Shown here: one piece after another, positions 45,832 to 60,422 of the stretch
Position numbering within the stretch: position 1 is the first letter of the stretch
Layout of the letters: every line of letters starts with the position of its first letter
Origin: Brachynemurus nebulosus
Lineage: Eukaryota > Arthropoda > Insecta > Neuroptera > Myrmeleontidae
DNA: 64,000 bases
Reading direction: 5' to 3'
Assembly (NCBI GenBank): GCA_035578155.1
Contig: JAPWDM010000002.1
Span: forward strand, 34,598,437 to 34,662,436
Notes under the pieces: generated by a model
Told to the model about the DNA's origin: nothing
Databases searched by the model: none
What the model saw: only the letters and a program-made list of their open reading frames with translations
Program-made: the position numbers and the translations under genes

Positions 45832-48010
45832 TTAATAAGAGTTTTATGTACTCTTTTTTCCGCTTTTAAAACTGCCGTGAGTTAACGTACAAGCAATATT
45901 TAAATATTGAATATTTAATATTTAATACTTAGAACTGAAGTCGAAGGCCTCTTTTACATCTTGACAATGTCGTTTCTTGTTATCAGTATTTTATTTATGG
46001 ATTTACTCATAAAAATACAGGCAATTATCAATAAGAAGTACTCCTGAAATTAAAATGACAAAAATTTATTGGTGATATTTTTAGAAAATCTTTTGTACTT
46101 TTTTTTCATATACATATTTCGTTTTCGCGTTTTATATTGTTTTTAAATTTTCCAATTAAATTTTCTCTTGAAAGCTTCAAATTTGGGGACTCTTAAGTAT
46201 ATTTATTTTAAAATAGCACTCTTTCATTAATAAGCTTTATTTTCAATAATATTCATCACTTTCCTTTTAGAAGAAAATGTTTCAATAAGAGATAAAAGTT
46301 GAAATATTAATTTTGTTCAAGAAATATATAGGTAATTTTCGAGGAACGTTGTCTTTCTTTCTAATATTTTTTGACCAATTTGACCGAAATTGGGTCTGCT
46401 GGTCACTAACCAATATCCGGTTGAATTGTTCAGGTATAATCTTATTTGTATGAACTGAGAATGACACATTAACATGAATTTATGTATCAGATAAGTTCGT
46501 AATATAGCTATCTCTCACAAAAATTACTGTCTAATATACCGAAAAGGTATAGTAGAAATTATAATAACTTTTATATGTGACAAAATTTTATTTTTGAAAT
46601 GAGTCATTTTCAGTTTTTAAAAATAATTTTTTTCATAATACCAACCATTTTCGAGAATCTTACATACGCCTAAACTTGATGTATACACTTAAAAAAATTA
46701 TCAACTTGTTTAACTTGTTTAACTTGTTTTAAAGCTAGAAATATTTCGGAAATTGTATATTTTTGCAAAAAAAAATAATAATAATAATTAAATCATTTTT
46801 AGTTAACACTAAAGGCAATTACATTGTTTCGTATATATTTTTTTTTTAAATCAATACTTTTGATGATACTATCTTTTTTAAGTCGGATCGAGTTTCTAAT
46901 AAATTCTTACGGCTAATAAATAATATTTGTCATGATTAAATGCTATCCTATTATCAACATTTTATTAAGGATGTCTCCATTCTTTTACACTCAGCTCAAA
47001 AAGATCCATTTTTTTTAAACTCACCTATTACTGTTATTTAAAAAGGGGCATTAGGCTTTATCATTGTATTTTGCCCGAAATTATTTTAATATTTTGTAAC
47101 AGATTTGTTTATATTTATCTTATCAATTGTCAGCTTTGTTTATTATTTGTTATTAATTATTTATTTATTTTTAAAATATCATTTTCGAATTGTAAAATAC
47201 TAAATTGTTAATATTTATGTAGCATAATTTTAAATAATATTTTAAATAAATTGTGTAATATTTTATTGTAAATACTGCTATAGGTTTATAAATATATGTG
47301 TTTACATATTAAATGTGAAAATATGTGAAAATTTTGCATGGTAAAATCCAGTCATTGTTTAGATATTTATATATTAAGATTAGATTTATTTATTTTAAAG
47401 AAATCCTTATATTTTGGCTTTTTTCTTACTAATATTTTCTTTTAATTAACTAAAAATACTAAACGCCAGACTTTGGTCTTCTTTATATGGGCTTAGTAGT
47501 TGCTGCAGGCACGCAGAGCCTTAAAGTACTGGTTCGATGTGTTTAAATTTAACTTTCTGCGTACTTTTAGCGACTACTAACGATTAGTACTACTGAGCTT
47601 GTGTAAAAATGACCTTAATCAAACCAGACGTTAGAAGCGATTGTGCTATAATCTATGCAGTATCTGTAGTACTATATATTTGGCTGAATGTAATATATAG
47701 CAAATTATAAAAATAATATATAGAGCTCAAAAATTTCTAAGATGATTTACTTAGCACTTTCTAAAAGATAGGAATTTTATTGTTTTCGAAGAAATGCAAA
47801 AGTGGGTCAGGTTACATTTACATTTCCTTGGCCATCTCGTGTCTACTAAATTTTGCTGAATTAGTAGAGATATTTTAGGTTAAGTCTTTCTTTTGTTTAC
47901 ACAATGGTATGGAATAAAAAGCATAAAAAGTCTAATATTTCGTTTCCACTAAATAAACAGTAAATAATAAGAAATAAGTTGAGAGAATAGACATGGCTAC
48001 ATTTTATGTG
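45832..48010. other. AT-rich DNA without a recognised gene
   Basis: It contains the second copy (about 46491-46620) of the dispersed repeat seen at 33068-33195. Otherwise only low-complexity sequence, including TTTAACTTG repeated three times near 46710, and no supported gene. Confidence 0.45.
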
Positions 48011-48301
48011 CAGTGGCGCAACTAAATTTTTCCGCCCTAGAGCGATTTCTGCCCACGTGTCCCCTCTCTAAAGTCCGTTTTTTCCCAAATATATAGTTGA
48101 CGAGAAAAAGAATGGAATTTTCGAAATGGGCCGGGGGGACACCATTGTCAATGAGTAAAAAAAAATACTTCACATAAAAAATTACTCTTCTGTCATTTTG
48201 TATTTTTGTCTGTCCCACCTATACTTTCCCCTATTACGACCTTTTTATCGTACACCCTATAGAGCAACTGCTCCATCTGTTCTATTTTGGTCACGCCACT
48301 G
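48011..48301. mobile_element. hAT-like MITE
   Basis: CAGTGGCGCAACTAAATTTT at the left and TTTTGGTCACGCCACTG at the right form a short TIR of the CAGTGGCG type common in hAT derivatives. At 291 bp it has no coding capacity. I could not see an 8-bp duplication, so the superfamily is tentative. Confidence 0.55.
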
Positions 48302-48880
48302 ATTAGGCAGGTTATTTAATAGCTGTTTAACAAACATAAAACAAAAGATTTTAAAAATGGTATACGATCTTATACTTTCGTCAGTGTGTGAACAGACCGG
48401 TACGGCAGATTGTTATATTGGACAGAAGGTCGATCGCCCAATTAATTTAATACATGCACATATTTAAATGCAGGTGTTTACATCAATCCGATCTAGTTAA
48501 CTACGATCTCATTTGGTGTACAATCAACCATCCATTCAAATTGGAAGTAGTACAAAAATTTTAATGAAAAAATTATAAAACTTTAATTATATTAAAAGTA
48601 ATTATATTATATACTTGACGTAAAAGAGGGAAACGTGACAAACTGACCAAAATATGTATTAATTTTTCTTGTCCAAAACCAATATCTACTTGATTTTAGT
48701 TGTTATATTATTAAATATTGGCGTATTTAAGTATGCGTCAATTAGTGCAATAAAATTGTATACCTTTTATCCTTCTATGTAATTTCAAAGTTTGTGTTTG
48801 ACAGGTACAAACACTTCAGTATTATCATTTTACGTTCGTGTCGTATTTTTCGATTTAATCGGACTGGTGGGAATATTCAG
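48302..48880. other. AT-rich DNA without a recognised gene
   Basis: Nothing supported. The 80-codon frame from 48792 runs into the repeat that follows and is not a gene. Confidence 0.4.
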
Positions 48881-48889
48881 TCTAACCGC

Positions 48890-50145
48890 ATTGGGCTGGA
48901 GTTTCAAAAACCGCATACTTCCGATTGAACTGAAATTTGGTATGCACACTCTCTTTGGCTTAAGAAGTTACCCACTAGACGGATTTTTGGCGACGCAGAC
49001 CGGAAGTGTCTTTTTCAACCCTCCGAATGTCTAAATCTAAGGGTTACTATAAGATCATTTCCGTTACCATGGTAACAAAAATTAAAGATAGATTCTTATA
49101 GAACTTGGTGAGTAGAGCTGACAATAGTAGAGCTAGTGTTGACAATATACTTCGACTTTGATATAAAAACCAGCTGGTGAGGTTAGTTAGGGTTAGGTTA
49201 GTTTAGTTTCGGTTAGTTTGCGATTGAAATTTCATTTCCGGGCAAAGGGTAATTAAATAATATTTAGGTAATTACAAGGCAGGAGCCCCATTTGTAAATA
49301 ATTACCCTTTGCCCGACATTTCAGTAATAAACTAACCAAAACTAACCTAATCTAACCTTAGTTAGCCTCACCATCAATTTTTTATATCAAAGTCCAAGCA
49401 TATTCTTAAAACTAACTAAACTAACCTAACCTTAACTAACCTCACCACCTAGTTTTTATATCAAAGTCCAAATATATTGTCAAAATCAACTAAACTAACC
49501 TAACTTTAACTAACGTCACCACCTAGTTTTGCGTTAAAAAATACATTTCCGATTCGAGTTGCCAAAAATTCATTCAGAGAATACTTTTTAATTTATGAAA
49601 AATATATTTAAAAAAATTTTGTTCAATTGGAGGTATTCAATGGTATGTTTATTTACTCTACTGTACTACTTCTTGCTATTTTAGACTCTTAATAAATAAA
49701 ATTCGTCAAATGCGTGTTTTTGGCACGCACTAAGTAATGTCATCTCAGTGAAAGTGTTAATTTATGATTTTTTGTTAACTCTATAGTTGTTAACTCTACA
49801 GCCCTCTTGTGTTTATTCAATATGGATGTACAACTCAATAATTATTCAGTCACACAACGATATTAATATGTCATTTTCGATGACATAAAAGTACAATTTC
49901 CGGTTCACGTCACCAAAAATCCGCTTAGGGGGTAACTTCTTAAGCCAAAAAGAGTATGTATACCGAATTTCAGCTCAATCGGAGGTAAGCGATTATACTA
50001 CTTTTTGCTACTTTAGACCCTCAAAAGTATAACTTCCGATCCGTGTCGCCAAAAATCCGTCTAGGGGGTAACTTCTTAAGTCAAAGAGAGTGTGTATACC
50101 AAATTTCAGCTCAGTCAGAGGTATGCGGTTTTTGGAACTTCAGCC
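48890..50145. repeat. Complex inverted-repeat block
   Basis: A segment near 48905-49012 (AAACCGCATACTTCCGATTG, AAGAAGTTACCCACTAGACG, GGATTTTTGGCGACGCAG) occurs inverted in two copies near 49918-50000 and 50030-50145. Between them, 49137-49412 is itself palindromic (TGGTGAGGTTAGTTAGGGTT against AACCTTAGTTAGCCTCACCA), and a ~76-bp unit containing ACTAACCTAAC repeats near 49341, 49420 and 49494. The block is probably one or more nested foldback elements. Confidence 0.65.
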
Positions 50146-51866
50146 CCGCATTGTGCCACGCACCATAATTAGGTTAAGATGCGGTCGTATTACAGTCTGT
50201 CGTACCAGACTGTTCGGTTCTTTATAAGGTTTTTTATAGACATTTATTAAGAACTTAATAGTGAACATATTTCTTACAAAGTAACTTACATGAAGCTATT
50301 AGCCATAGTTACTTGACCTACCTATTACTATTTACGTACCAGAAGGAAACATTGATTAAAATTATTACATTAATTTTTATATAAAAGCTTTCAGTGATTT
50401 GCCTACTTGTAATTAGTTGTAATTTTTTTATTTCAGACCGTTCTTTGTGCTATTCTTTTTTCTTGTTAACTACTTATACAGGTTAAAATGTTGATTTTGT
50501 TGAGAAAAAAATAAAAATGTGTTTATATTTTTCAATTCAAAAATTGTATACGCTTTAGGGATAACAAAAAATTTTAATGGGGTTTATTTAGTATGATAAA
50601 TTAATACTTATATATATTAGAAGAGTGATTTTCAAAGTGGTGGTCGCGAACCCTAAAGGTATTAGAGAAACAGTTGATTGTGAATCACATACCAATTTTC
50701 TACAATTTTTCTATACTATTCTCTAATAATTTGGGGACTGCTTTGGAAATTTTTAGGTGCAAAAGGGGATCGTAGACCAAAAAGTTTGAGAATCACTGCG
50801 TTAGAAAATGTTTTGCGTGGTTCTTTATGCTCTGCGTATCGCCTGTGCATATAGAACATATTGCAGAACGACAATAATGGTTACCATAATACACGTGTCT
50901 CTGTATACTCATATTTTTGCTGTGTGAACTTGTCAGTAATTAATGTAACATAATCAAATATAATTGTATTTAATTTATAATATTATTATTTTACTATTTA
51001 ATAAATGAAATGTGACAAAATTATATTTAATTAAAATGTCTTATGTATTAGTTTTAATATTGTAATACTAGTACCTTCGTAATACCCAAAGAAACAAAAT
51101 ATACGCTGATAAAATAATTTGTTACGACACTGAACACTGCATGTGTATGACTTTCCTTTTGTGTTGTGCCCAGTTTTACTTACGTTAGGGTAGCTATCGA
51201 CCAAGCCGATGTGAAGTAAGTATTATGTCGGGCGAAATATTACAATTTTAGTAAAATTATTATTTTGGTTACACAGACAGGATGTGTGAAAATATAGAGT
51301 GTTTGTACAATTTCAAGGTTCAACTTTGAGGGGGTGGTTTACCCCTTAAAAACGTTTTTTAACAGCAACTGATATTTTTTATGTTATTAGGTAGCCGGCC
51401 TCTATGTACTGACAAAGTTTCAGATTTTTTTGAATTTTCGACTTCTTGCCCTTTCCTTGTTAGTACTGTACTTGTCGTCGAAAGGTAAACTGATAGAAAA
51501 AATTTTATAAATGGTCGGCAGCCAAAAGTTGGGTATTTTAATTTTATTAATACCCTTCGGTAGAGATTCGCTTGTACATGTTTGTACATTTTTTTGTTTG
51601 TACCTCAGAGGATTCGGAGATTCACAGTAGCCGAAATTCTAGGTAGAACCAACTTGATGCTTTTTTTGAAATATTTCAATTTTCAAAACACCATTCGCTA
51701 GAGATTCGTTTATGTGCGTTTGTACCTTTTTTTCGGTTGTGCCTTAAAGGGTTCGGAAAAACACGATATTTGAAATTCTAGGTAGAATGAAATTTGTTAT
51801 TTTTGTAGAGATTTAAATTTAACGAGTATGGTTTGTTTTCATTATAGCTCTTTTAATTTCGTTTAT
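50146..51866. other. AT-rich DNA with a short tandem repeat
   Basis: No supported gene. Near 51545-51800 a ~150-bp unit occurs twice (GGTAGAGATTCGCTTGTACA and GCTAGAGATTCGTTTATGTG, each followed later by GAAATTCTAGGTAGAA). Confidence 0.5.
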
Positions 51867-52389
51867 ACAGGGCCAGTGCAAGGTTATTTGGCACCCTAGG
51901 CGAAATATCTTTTGGCGTCCACGAGCTTAATAAACACTTATTTAGACATAATAACAGTTAAAAGCGATACAATGAATCTTATTGTTTTATTGTTTTTTTT
52001 GTGCACTATATCTTGTGGAGGTGGGAGGGGCCTGGTAAGGAAAAAACGTTTAGAGCCCCAAAGTGGGCTAACCTGCCCTGTCGACACTTTTTTAAGCATT
52101 AGAGAAATATTTGAAAGTAATATTTTAACTCTGACTAGATTTCTTGTAGCCTGGAATCATTTCCGTAACTAATTGGAATAACATTAGGTCGTATAGTATG
52201 AAATGTCGTTTTTCGACCACTTAGCAAACCACGTAATGCAGATAAATTCCGACACTTTTTTGAGCATTACTGAAATGTTTAATTAAAGCAATTCTTTAAT
52301 TATAAATGGAATTCTTGTAGCCTGAAGTCATTATCATCATTATCTGGATTAATATTAGATCGTGTAATATGAAATATCGTTTTCCTAGG

Positions 52390-52390
<1 letters not shown>
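51867..52390 (-). repeat. Inverted copy of the CACTTTGGGGC / CGACCTAATATTA family, with a hAT-like end
   Basis: CAGGGCCAGTGCAAGGTTAT followed by TTGGCACCCTAGGCG near 51870 looks like a hAT-type terminus. After it, GAGCCCCAAAGTGGGCTAAC and ATTAGGTCGTATAGTATGAA are the reverse complement of the block at 13380-14340. The 86-codon frame here is repeat sequence. Confidence 0.6.
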
Positions 52391-53345
<955 letters not shown>

Positions 53346-55818
53346 GTATAAGGTATATGTTTCTGAAAAATTTGACTAAAAAATTAATAAACAATTATTT
53401 TAATTTAACTAATAATTTCTTTGAAAAAAATTTAAAACTTTGAAGACCCATAACTTAAAAACGAAACAAAATTTTCAAATTCGGGGTCCGCTATGCCACC
53501 CTTGATTGGTCCTCTATTGATAGACACCTCATTTATCAAAATCCGTTAAGTAATCTTGGCTGTATGCTTGTCGCAAAATTTTATAAATTTCTAATTCTGT
53601 TATTAATATAGATTACTTGGGACGCTGTAAAGAATTTTCATGAAAAAAAAAATAAATATAAAAATTAGGCTATTGGTAGCTAGTTGCCAAAAATCAATAA
53701 GTTTTTGTCGTAGGCGTAGTAACACTTGAAATCCTTATCGAAAATCAAAAAACAAAATTTTTTCTATCGGTAGATGCTTATGGTTTGTACCCAAACGAAG
53801 GGTTTTTAAACAAAATGAACTTTCATTTTTTCACAGCGTTTTAAGCAAATAATTTTGATTTTCCGTAAACATTTTTCGAATGTGACACATTTAGAGGCTG
53901 TAGGTTAGAGTAGTATGAGAAGGTGAACCAAAGCGGGTACCTCTCCTAAAGGGGGTAGTCGATTGTATACAGCTATACACCATTGTACCAAACATTAAGG
54001 TTAAGGTGAATGAATGCCGTCAGTAATCGAACACTCAAAAGATTTTTATTGTGGGCAGGCTCGAATTTTTGTATAGGTACATTTTATAACATAGGGGTCT
54101 GCCATTTTTCTCCACGGGCCTGGCTTCACGCTTCCCTAGGGGGCACTAAAAGTAACTCCAGCCCTATCCAAAAGTCATATTTTTGGATCTTCAGTCTTAG
54201 TTTCTCCGCTTTGGGTTGTTTCCCACAATTAGAGTTGTAAGTGGGAGAAAGAGTTTTTTTTTTTTTTACAAAGATATAATGTTTAAGTTAATCTGACATT
54301 AACGAAATTATTTGGTATTCTTCTTTAAAAAATAGCCAAAATTGAACTTCTGAAAAAAATTACATGATTCTTTCTTTCAATTGCCGCTTTTCAAAATGTC
54401 ATATTAATTCGGAGTTCCAATTAGATAGGTAATAATACGGTGTGCTCGCAATATCAACAGTGTATTTGGCAATGGAATCATTAATAAACGAGACGTACAA
54501 AAGTATTTTGAAAATTGTTTTCGGAAGAAGTGCATTTAAAAGATAAGTTTGTATCGAAACTTTTCAAATCCTAGTGAGAGAAACTCTACTCAGTCTTTAG
54601 TTCAGAACTTTGTCATCCGTTAAAAGGATATTGTAGCTAGTATTGTTTTTGCCCACTTAATCGCTAACTCTTGTACACAGTTTCCTGAGTTACAAAAAAA
54701 TATAATACATAAATATTCTACAAGATCTCCGGCTTGGAGCCAATTTAAATGCTTCGTTTCAATACTCACAATTAAGATAATTGTACGCGGGTGAAGTAGC
54801 ATGGAATCAATTTTTTTTGCTAAACGCCAACGCAAACAATTTATTAAAGAATTATGGAACAATCATTACGTAGATTAAGAATTTTTTAACTAAACATGAA
54901 AAATTAATCTATTTAGAAGGACATGTAATGTGATACATAAATAATCTTCAGCAATAAATTCATGGTATAATTTACAAATGGCTGAAATTTCAACAGAAGT
55001 TGACATTATGCTTTTATGCTCACCCTTTACAAAAAGCAGTTTTCTGTTTAGTGTATATAGCTAGTTATTATCATTTAAATTATGAATTTGTTATAATTAT
55101 TATTAAAACATAAAAGGAACATTATTATTTATTAAAATTAATGAAATTATATATTATTTCAGAGGAAACTGTTTATGGTTGATCCATACGTAATGTACAA
55201 AATTTATTAAATTTCTCTTATTGAACCATGAAGGCAGCTGTTATTATATGTTATATTATATGTTATATTATTTTCCAAAAAAAAGATTTGACTTTTATAT
55301 AAATTGCAAAATTATTCATGAAATTAACTTAAAATGCAGGATGTTTTTATAACAATTTAAATAATACTTTTAATTCCATAATTTTTATCAGAATTATAAT
55401 TTTCTGTATATTTAATTTTTTTGAAACTTTTTGTTACATATCTTAATGACATGGAAAATCCCGTGGATTAGTGTAAACTTGTGAAGAAAATTTGTTTAAA
55501 AAATAAATTTTTGTCACGATTTAATTTGAAAGAAAAAAAAAGAACGTAGTTATAGAATGTTTAAAATTATCTTTCTTAACTCGAAGTTGAAATTTATAAG
55601 AAGTACAACCGCACTTATAGATTGGAAAGCGACGTTATACTGGTATAAGGTTAGTATTTTGGAATGTAAGGGAGATAGTGATTTGTTTAGTCATTAAGAA
55701 TATTTCATAGTCCTTTATGCTTTGTCAGTAAAATTTTGTTTTTCGAATATTTCATAGTTTTCCAAAATTTAGAAAAAAAGTTGTCTGGATTTTATAAACC
55801 TCCCACTAAATTTACATA
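53346..55818. other. AT-rich DNA without a recognised gene
   Basis: No exon, RNA gene or bounded element could be supported. Confidence 0.45.
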
Positions 55819-56474
55819 GGGGAGAGCGGGACTATACCGTACACTTAAGGGAGAGCTGTTATTGCTCAACTAATATCGAGTATAAAATTATAAGAAAATA
55901 AGCAATATATAATCTGGACCATTGGCTATTGATTTCACACAAAGAAATTTGAATTATTCCACTGTTTACATATTTAAATTAAATTACAAAAAAATTGTCT
56001 CTGTACGAAATAGCCCCGGGGGTCGGGGTTATTCCATACGGTAGGAGGGGCTATACCTTACAGTCAAAAAATCATCTTATTAAGAAGTAAATAACGGTAA
56101 TGCAATAAATTATTGTATAAAACACATTTTATTACTTATTGTCGACTTAACTAAGAAACGTCCATAACGTAACTTGTATTATCGGTACTTTTAGTTCATT
56201 AGTTCATTGGTGTATTTAGTACAAAAGTATAAAAAGTGTTAGGTTAACTTTTATCAAAAAAAGTGATAAAGTTTATAGAACGAAAGTATTTTATTTAATG
56301 TTTTTACATTTAAACATAAATCGCAAATAAAGTTATCTGCAGACTCGACAGCACTTAAAAAAACTATAATGTTTATGGTATTTCCTGCATCAACTACAAT
56401 AATAATAATAATAATAATAATATTTATTTGCATCGACCAATACAGGTATACAAAAGGTTTACATTTGCTATTAA

Positions 56475-59323
56475 TTACAACAAATCACTTATATCATAAG
56501 GTGCCATTTCGATTAAATACTTCCTTAATGCCCTTTTAAATTGTTGCGTGTTTTTACTTGTGATCCATTCGGGTAGTTTGTTGTACAGCTTCTGCCCAGT
56601 ATAAACAGGCGTTTTTTCATAAAAGCTTGTTCTATGTGTATAGTCAAAATTTGACTTCACTCTTGTATTGTACTCATATTTCTTGGTGCACGATTGATCA
56701 AAATATGAATTTTCTTTCATGTATGAAAGTAGTTCATATGCATATATAGCCCAAAATGTTAGAATTTTGTTGTCTTTGAATGCCGTTTTACAACTGTCTC
56801 TTGATGGTATTCTAAATATTATTCGAATAATTTTTTTCTGTATTATAAATACTCTGCTAGATTCCGTACTTCTACCCCATGCTAATATGCCATATTTAAT
56901 AGCTGAAAATACATGTGAGTAGTAAAACATTAACAGTTGAGATTGTTCGACATAGTTATTCAATATTCGCATTTGGTAGTGCAGCTGATTCAATTTTTTA
57001 CACACATAATTCACATGATCGACAAATTTTAAATTGTGATCAATATGTATCCCAAGAAATTTGGTGACTTTAGTCGCTTTTATTTGACTGCTTTTATCAC
57101 TATATATAAAATCTGTATTGAGCACATTTCTTAATTTAAAATCTACTATATTAGTCTTATCTAAGTTTACCATTAATTGATTATGTGAGCACCATTCACT
57201 GAAACGCTCTACTGTAAGCTTTGCTATATTTACAGCATCGTGCAGATCATCCCCTGTTATTACTATGGTGATGTCATCTGCATACATTATCAGTTTGCCA
57301 AATTCTAAATGTGCATAGAGATCATTAACAAAGCATATAAAGAGAAGTGGACCAAGTGTACTCCCTTGGGGTACTCCTATTTCCACCCCGGCTATGTCCG
57401 ATTTCTCTCCATCGATCTCAACTATGATCTTCCTATCCGTTAAGTACGACTTAATTAACTTATAAGCATTTCCCCTTAATCCCATAGCTTCCAATTTTGT
57501 CATGAGAAAGTCATGATTTACACTGTCGAAAGCCGCACTAAGATCAAAGAATAACCCCAGTACATACTTCCCATCATCAATTGCTTTTGAGAGATATTCA
57601 TAAAATTCAAATATTGCACTTGTCGTAGATCTCTTCATTCTGAAACCGTGCTGTGCTTCATTTATCATTTTATTGTTTTCTAGAAAAGTTATTAACCGGT
57701 TAGCGATAATTTTTTCATAAATTTTCGAAAATACAGAGAGCAAAGAAATTGGTCTGTAATTCTTTACGTTGTTTGTATCATCTTTCTTATATATTGGCTT
57801 TATTTTGGCTACTTTAAGTCGACTTGGAAAAATACTTGTTTCAAGCATGCTATTAATATGTTCGCATAGTATATTTGAAAATATATATGCATTTTGTTTT
57901 AATACTATGGCAGGAATTTCATCAATTCCTGTAGATTTCTTATTTGGCAAACTCATAATAATATTATATACTTCCACTGGATCTGTAGGCATATTTTAAG
58001 TAATTCATGGTTAGCATTAACTACTTTACCATTATAATGCAGTACTAGTTCGTTGTTAGTTTTCTTTTTGTTACCTAATAGTTTATTTATTCCACTCCAG
58101 ATATCCTTCGTGTTTATTAGACCCAAATCTATGTTTTTAAAGACTGTCTGTTTTTTTGCTTGCTCTATATTTATTTTATGTTTTTTTAATAAAATTTTGT
58201 ATCTATTTTGCAATTCAGCACTATTATTTTTAATTTTATGTAGTTCTCTTAAGTAATTGCCTTACTCAATTAAACTTTTTGTGACCCAGGACTTAATTTT
58301 CTTGTTATTTACTGTTTTTATTTCCATTGTATTGATGGGTATACACACATCAATACAATGCTGAAAGTAGCTCCAGAAATAATTAAATTCTTTATTCACA
58401 TTATTACTTGATATATTTGGCCAGTTAACTTTGCTAAGAGTAAATGCAAGATAATTTAAATTCTCATCATTAATATTTCTTTGCTTTATTATTTTTAATT
58501 TTTCTTTATTAATTTCTTTTATATCTTTAGTAATAATTTGCCCCATATGATCTGATAACAGTGTATTTACTACCTCCAGATTAAGACAGTGATCCATTTT
58601 ATTTACTATTGCGTAATCTATAGCAGTAGCTGTTGTTTTACAGATACGTGTCGGCTCATTTACAATATTATTACAATTGTGTGATTCTAAAATGTCAATA
58701 AACTTATTTCTATTTGTATTATCAATTAAATAATCTATATTCAAATCACCCATAATCAGCACATTGTGTTTATCAGTTTTTAATTGTTTCAGCAAATTTT
58801 CAAATGCGTCTAAAAATGCTGTGAAAGCACTATTTGGCGACCTATAAACTACGCATATATACCATATTTCGTCATGTAATAACAATTTAACACCTGCACA
58901 TTCAAATGTCTTGTCATTACACAATTTTGTAACATTAATACTGTTTACTTTATTGTGAAATTTACTGCTAACCCATATTCCGACACCTCCATTACAATAA
59001 TATTTTCTACAAAATTTTGCACATAAGCTAAAATTTTCAATTTTTACTAGTTCAATATTCAAATCACTACACCAATGTTCTGATAATAGCACAATATCAA
59101 TGTTTTCCTTCTTTAATGTCATTTCTAGATTTGCTGTTTTGTTCCTTAAACTTTGTATATTCTGGTGCATTATTTTTAATTTTCCAAGGTCATCGTCTAC
59201 ATCTGAGACAGTGAAATTATTTGACTTGTGGTTCAGCTTCACTAGTTCTTGAAACTTCTCCGTTAGTCCCGGCTGTTGTCTTGTCAGATTGCATTTCAGG
59301 TTTTGATTTTGTATACAAATCAT
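56475..59323 (-). pseudogene. LINE ORF2: AP endonuclease and reverse transcriptase, broken
   Basis: Endonuclease (59323-58262): KIMHQNIQSLRNK, LSEHWCSD, VVYRSPNSAF, IMGDLNIDYL, AIDYAIVN and LLSDHMGQI, with all expected acidic and His residues. A stop at 58262-58264 interrupts the frame, which continues in the same frame to about 57953. A frameshift, possibly with a small deletion near 57995, then leads into the RT frame (57992-56475). RT: PIYKKDDTNNVKNYRPISLL, FFDLSAAFDSVNHDFL (~147), GVPQGSTLGPLLF and the catalytic YADD (~237). The reading frame ends SDLL at 56475. Two lesions in an otherwise well-preserved ORF suggest recent inactivation or sequencing error. Confidence 0.88.
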
Positions 59324-60422
59324 TTTCGTCGCCTTTGTTGAATCGAAAAAGTTTGAATCGCCTAACTACAGTTCCTTCTGGCCAGAATTCCGGACTATAC
59401 AACTTTTCTTGATATTTTGAGTTCACTCCAACTTTAAACGCAGCATTTTTACCAATTGTCTGAAGCTTTTCACATATGATTTCTTCATTTGAATTGCATC
59501 TTCTTCTTATATAATTTATTACTATATCTTCGTTAACTGTAGATTTCATTCTACCTATGTATAACCATGTTCGCCTTTGGACGGGTTCAAAACCAAGGTC
59601 AGCTTCAGGTTGCGCTACCCCAATAACTACATTTTCCTTCCTTTGCCTTTTTTTATTTTTGACAATCTTAAATTCTTCATTAGTACTCTCTTGATTTTCT
59701 TTTCTACGTACATCTGGCACATTTTCTTTTGTAATTTGTTCTTTCCTTTTGGCGCCTGCCATTGACGTTACTTGGCTGTATGTGGGTTTATTTATCTTCT
59801 CAACGGTTGTTACGTTTACTTTTTCAGTTGATGTATTGGCATTGTCTGCATTGTTGGCAATGTTTGCATATTTGTCATTATTTGCACTGTTCGCAGGATT
59901 GGCAATATTCTGGGTAATAAACATTTTCTGATTACCTTTAAGTCTTTGTATTTCTATTTCTTTTCCTTCTAGTTTTTCACTTATAAGTTTCATTTTGTCA
60001 TCCATTTCTTGGAGTAGCTTTTTTAACAACATATTTTCATTACTTAAAAAATCATTTTTCTGCTTTAGTAGCTCCATCCTTATATTCTCGATTTCCTTCT
60101 TTTCTTCCTGTTGCTTATTTACTTCTACTTCTATAAGCTTCGTAACCTCTCTACTAGGCCCAGCAGAGTTGCTAGAAGCAGGAACTGGTGATGAAATTTT
60201 CACATCAATTTTTGAAGTTATGTTGCATTTAGGACAGGTCCACACTTTTGTTAATTTGTCATCTATTAATTTCCGAAAACTTTCAATATCAATTTTTAAG
60301 CATTCAATATGATAGCTTAGATTGCACTCTGAACAACTAATTACATCACTATATTTTCTATCAATCGTATTTTGACATTTAGCACACGTCAAACCGCGTC
60401 CACCTGCCATGACGGCAGACAC
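59217..60422 (-). CDS. LINE ORF1 protein with PHD-type zinc finger
   Basis: 401 codons, intact. Residues ~14-65 form a C4HC3 PHD-like finger (CAKCQNTI, ISCSECNLSYHIECLKI, VWTCPKCN). Residues ~105-165 are a coiled coil (EVNKQQEEKKEIENIRMELL through LEGKEIEIQRLKG). A basic stretch (KNKKRQRKENVVIG) precedes a C-terminal RRM-like region (RRTWLYIGRMKSTVNEDIV, then LYSPEFWPEGTVVRRFKLF). Such proteins coat LINE RNA. Its end overlaps ORF2 by 107 nt in another frame. The start is the first ATG of the frame, immediately followed by SAVMAGGRGLTCAKC. Confidence 0.85.
   Translation of the reverse strand: MSAVMAGGRGLTCAKCQNTIDRKYSDVISCSECNLSYHIECLKIDIESFRKLIDDKLTKVWTCPKCNITSKIDVKISSPVPASSNSAGPSREVTKLIEVEVNKQQEEKKEIENIRMELLKQKNDFLSNENMLLKKLLQEMDDKMKLISEKLEGKEIEIQRLKGNQKMFITQNIANPANSANNDKYANIANNADNANTSTEKVNVTTVEKINKPTYSQVTSMAGAKRKEQITKENVPDVRRKENQESTNEEFKIVKNKKRQRKENVVIGVAQPEADLGFEPVQRRTWLYIGRMKSTVNEDIVINYIRRRCNSNEEIICEKLQTIGKNAAFKVGVNSKYQEKLYSPEFWPEGTVVRRFKLFRFNKGDENDLYTKSKPEMQSDKTTAGTNGEVSRTSEAEPQVK

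Noticed and set aside
48792..49034. 80-codon frame preceded by an acceptor-like GTTTGACAG
   Set aside because: Its second half is repeat sequence found inverted at 49.9-50.1 kb, and no partner exon is visible.
49170..49215. Telomere-like TTAGG motifs (GGTTAGTTAGGGTTAGGTTAG)
   Set aside because: Only a few imperfect units inside a palindrome; not an interstitial telomere array.
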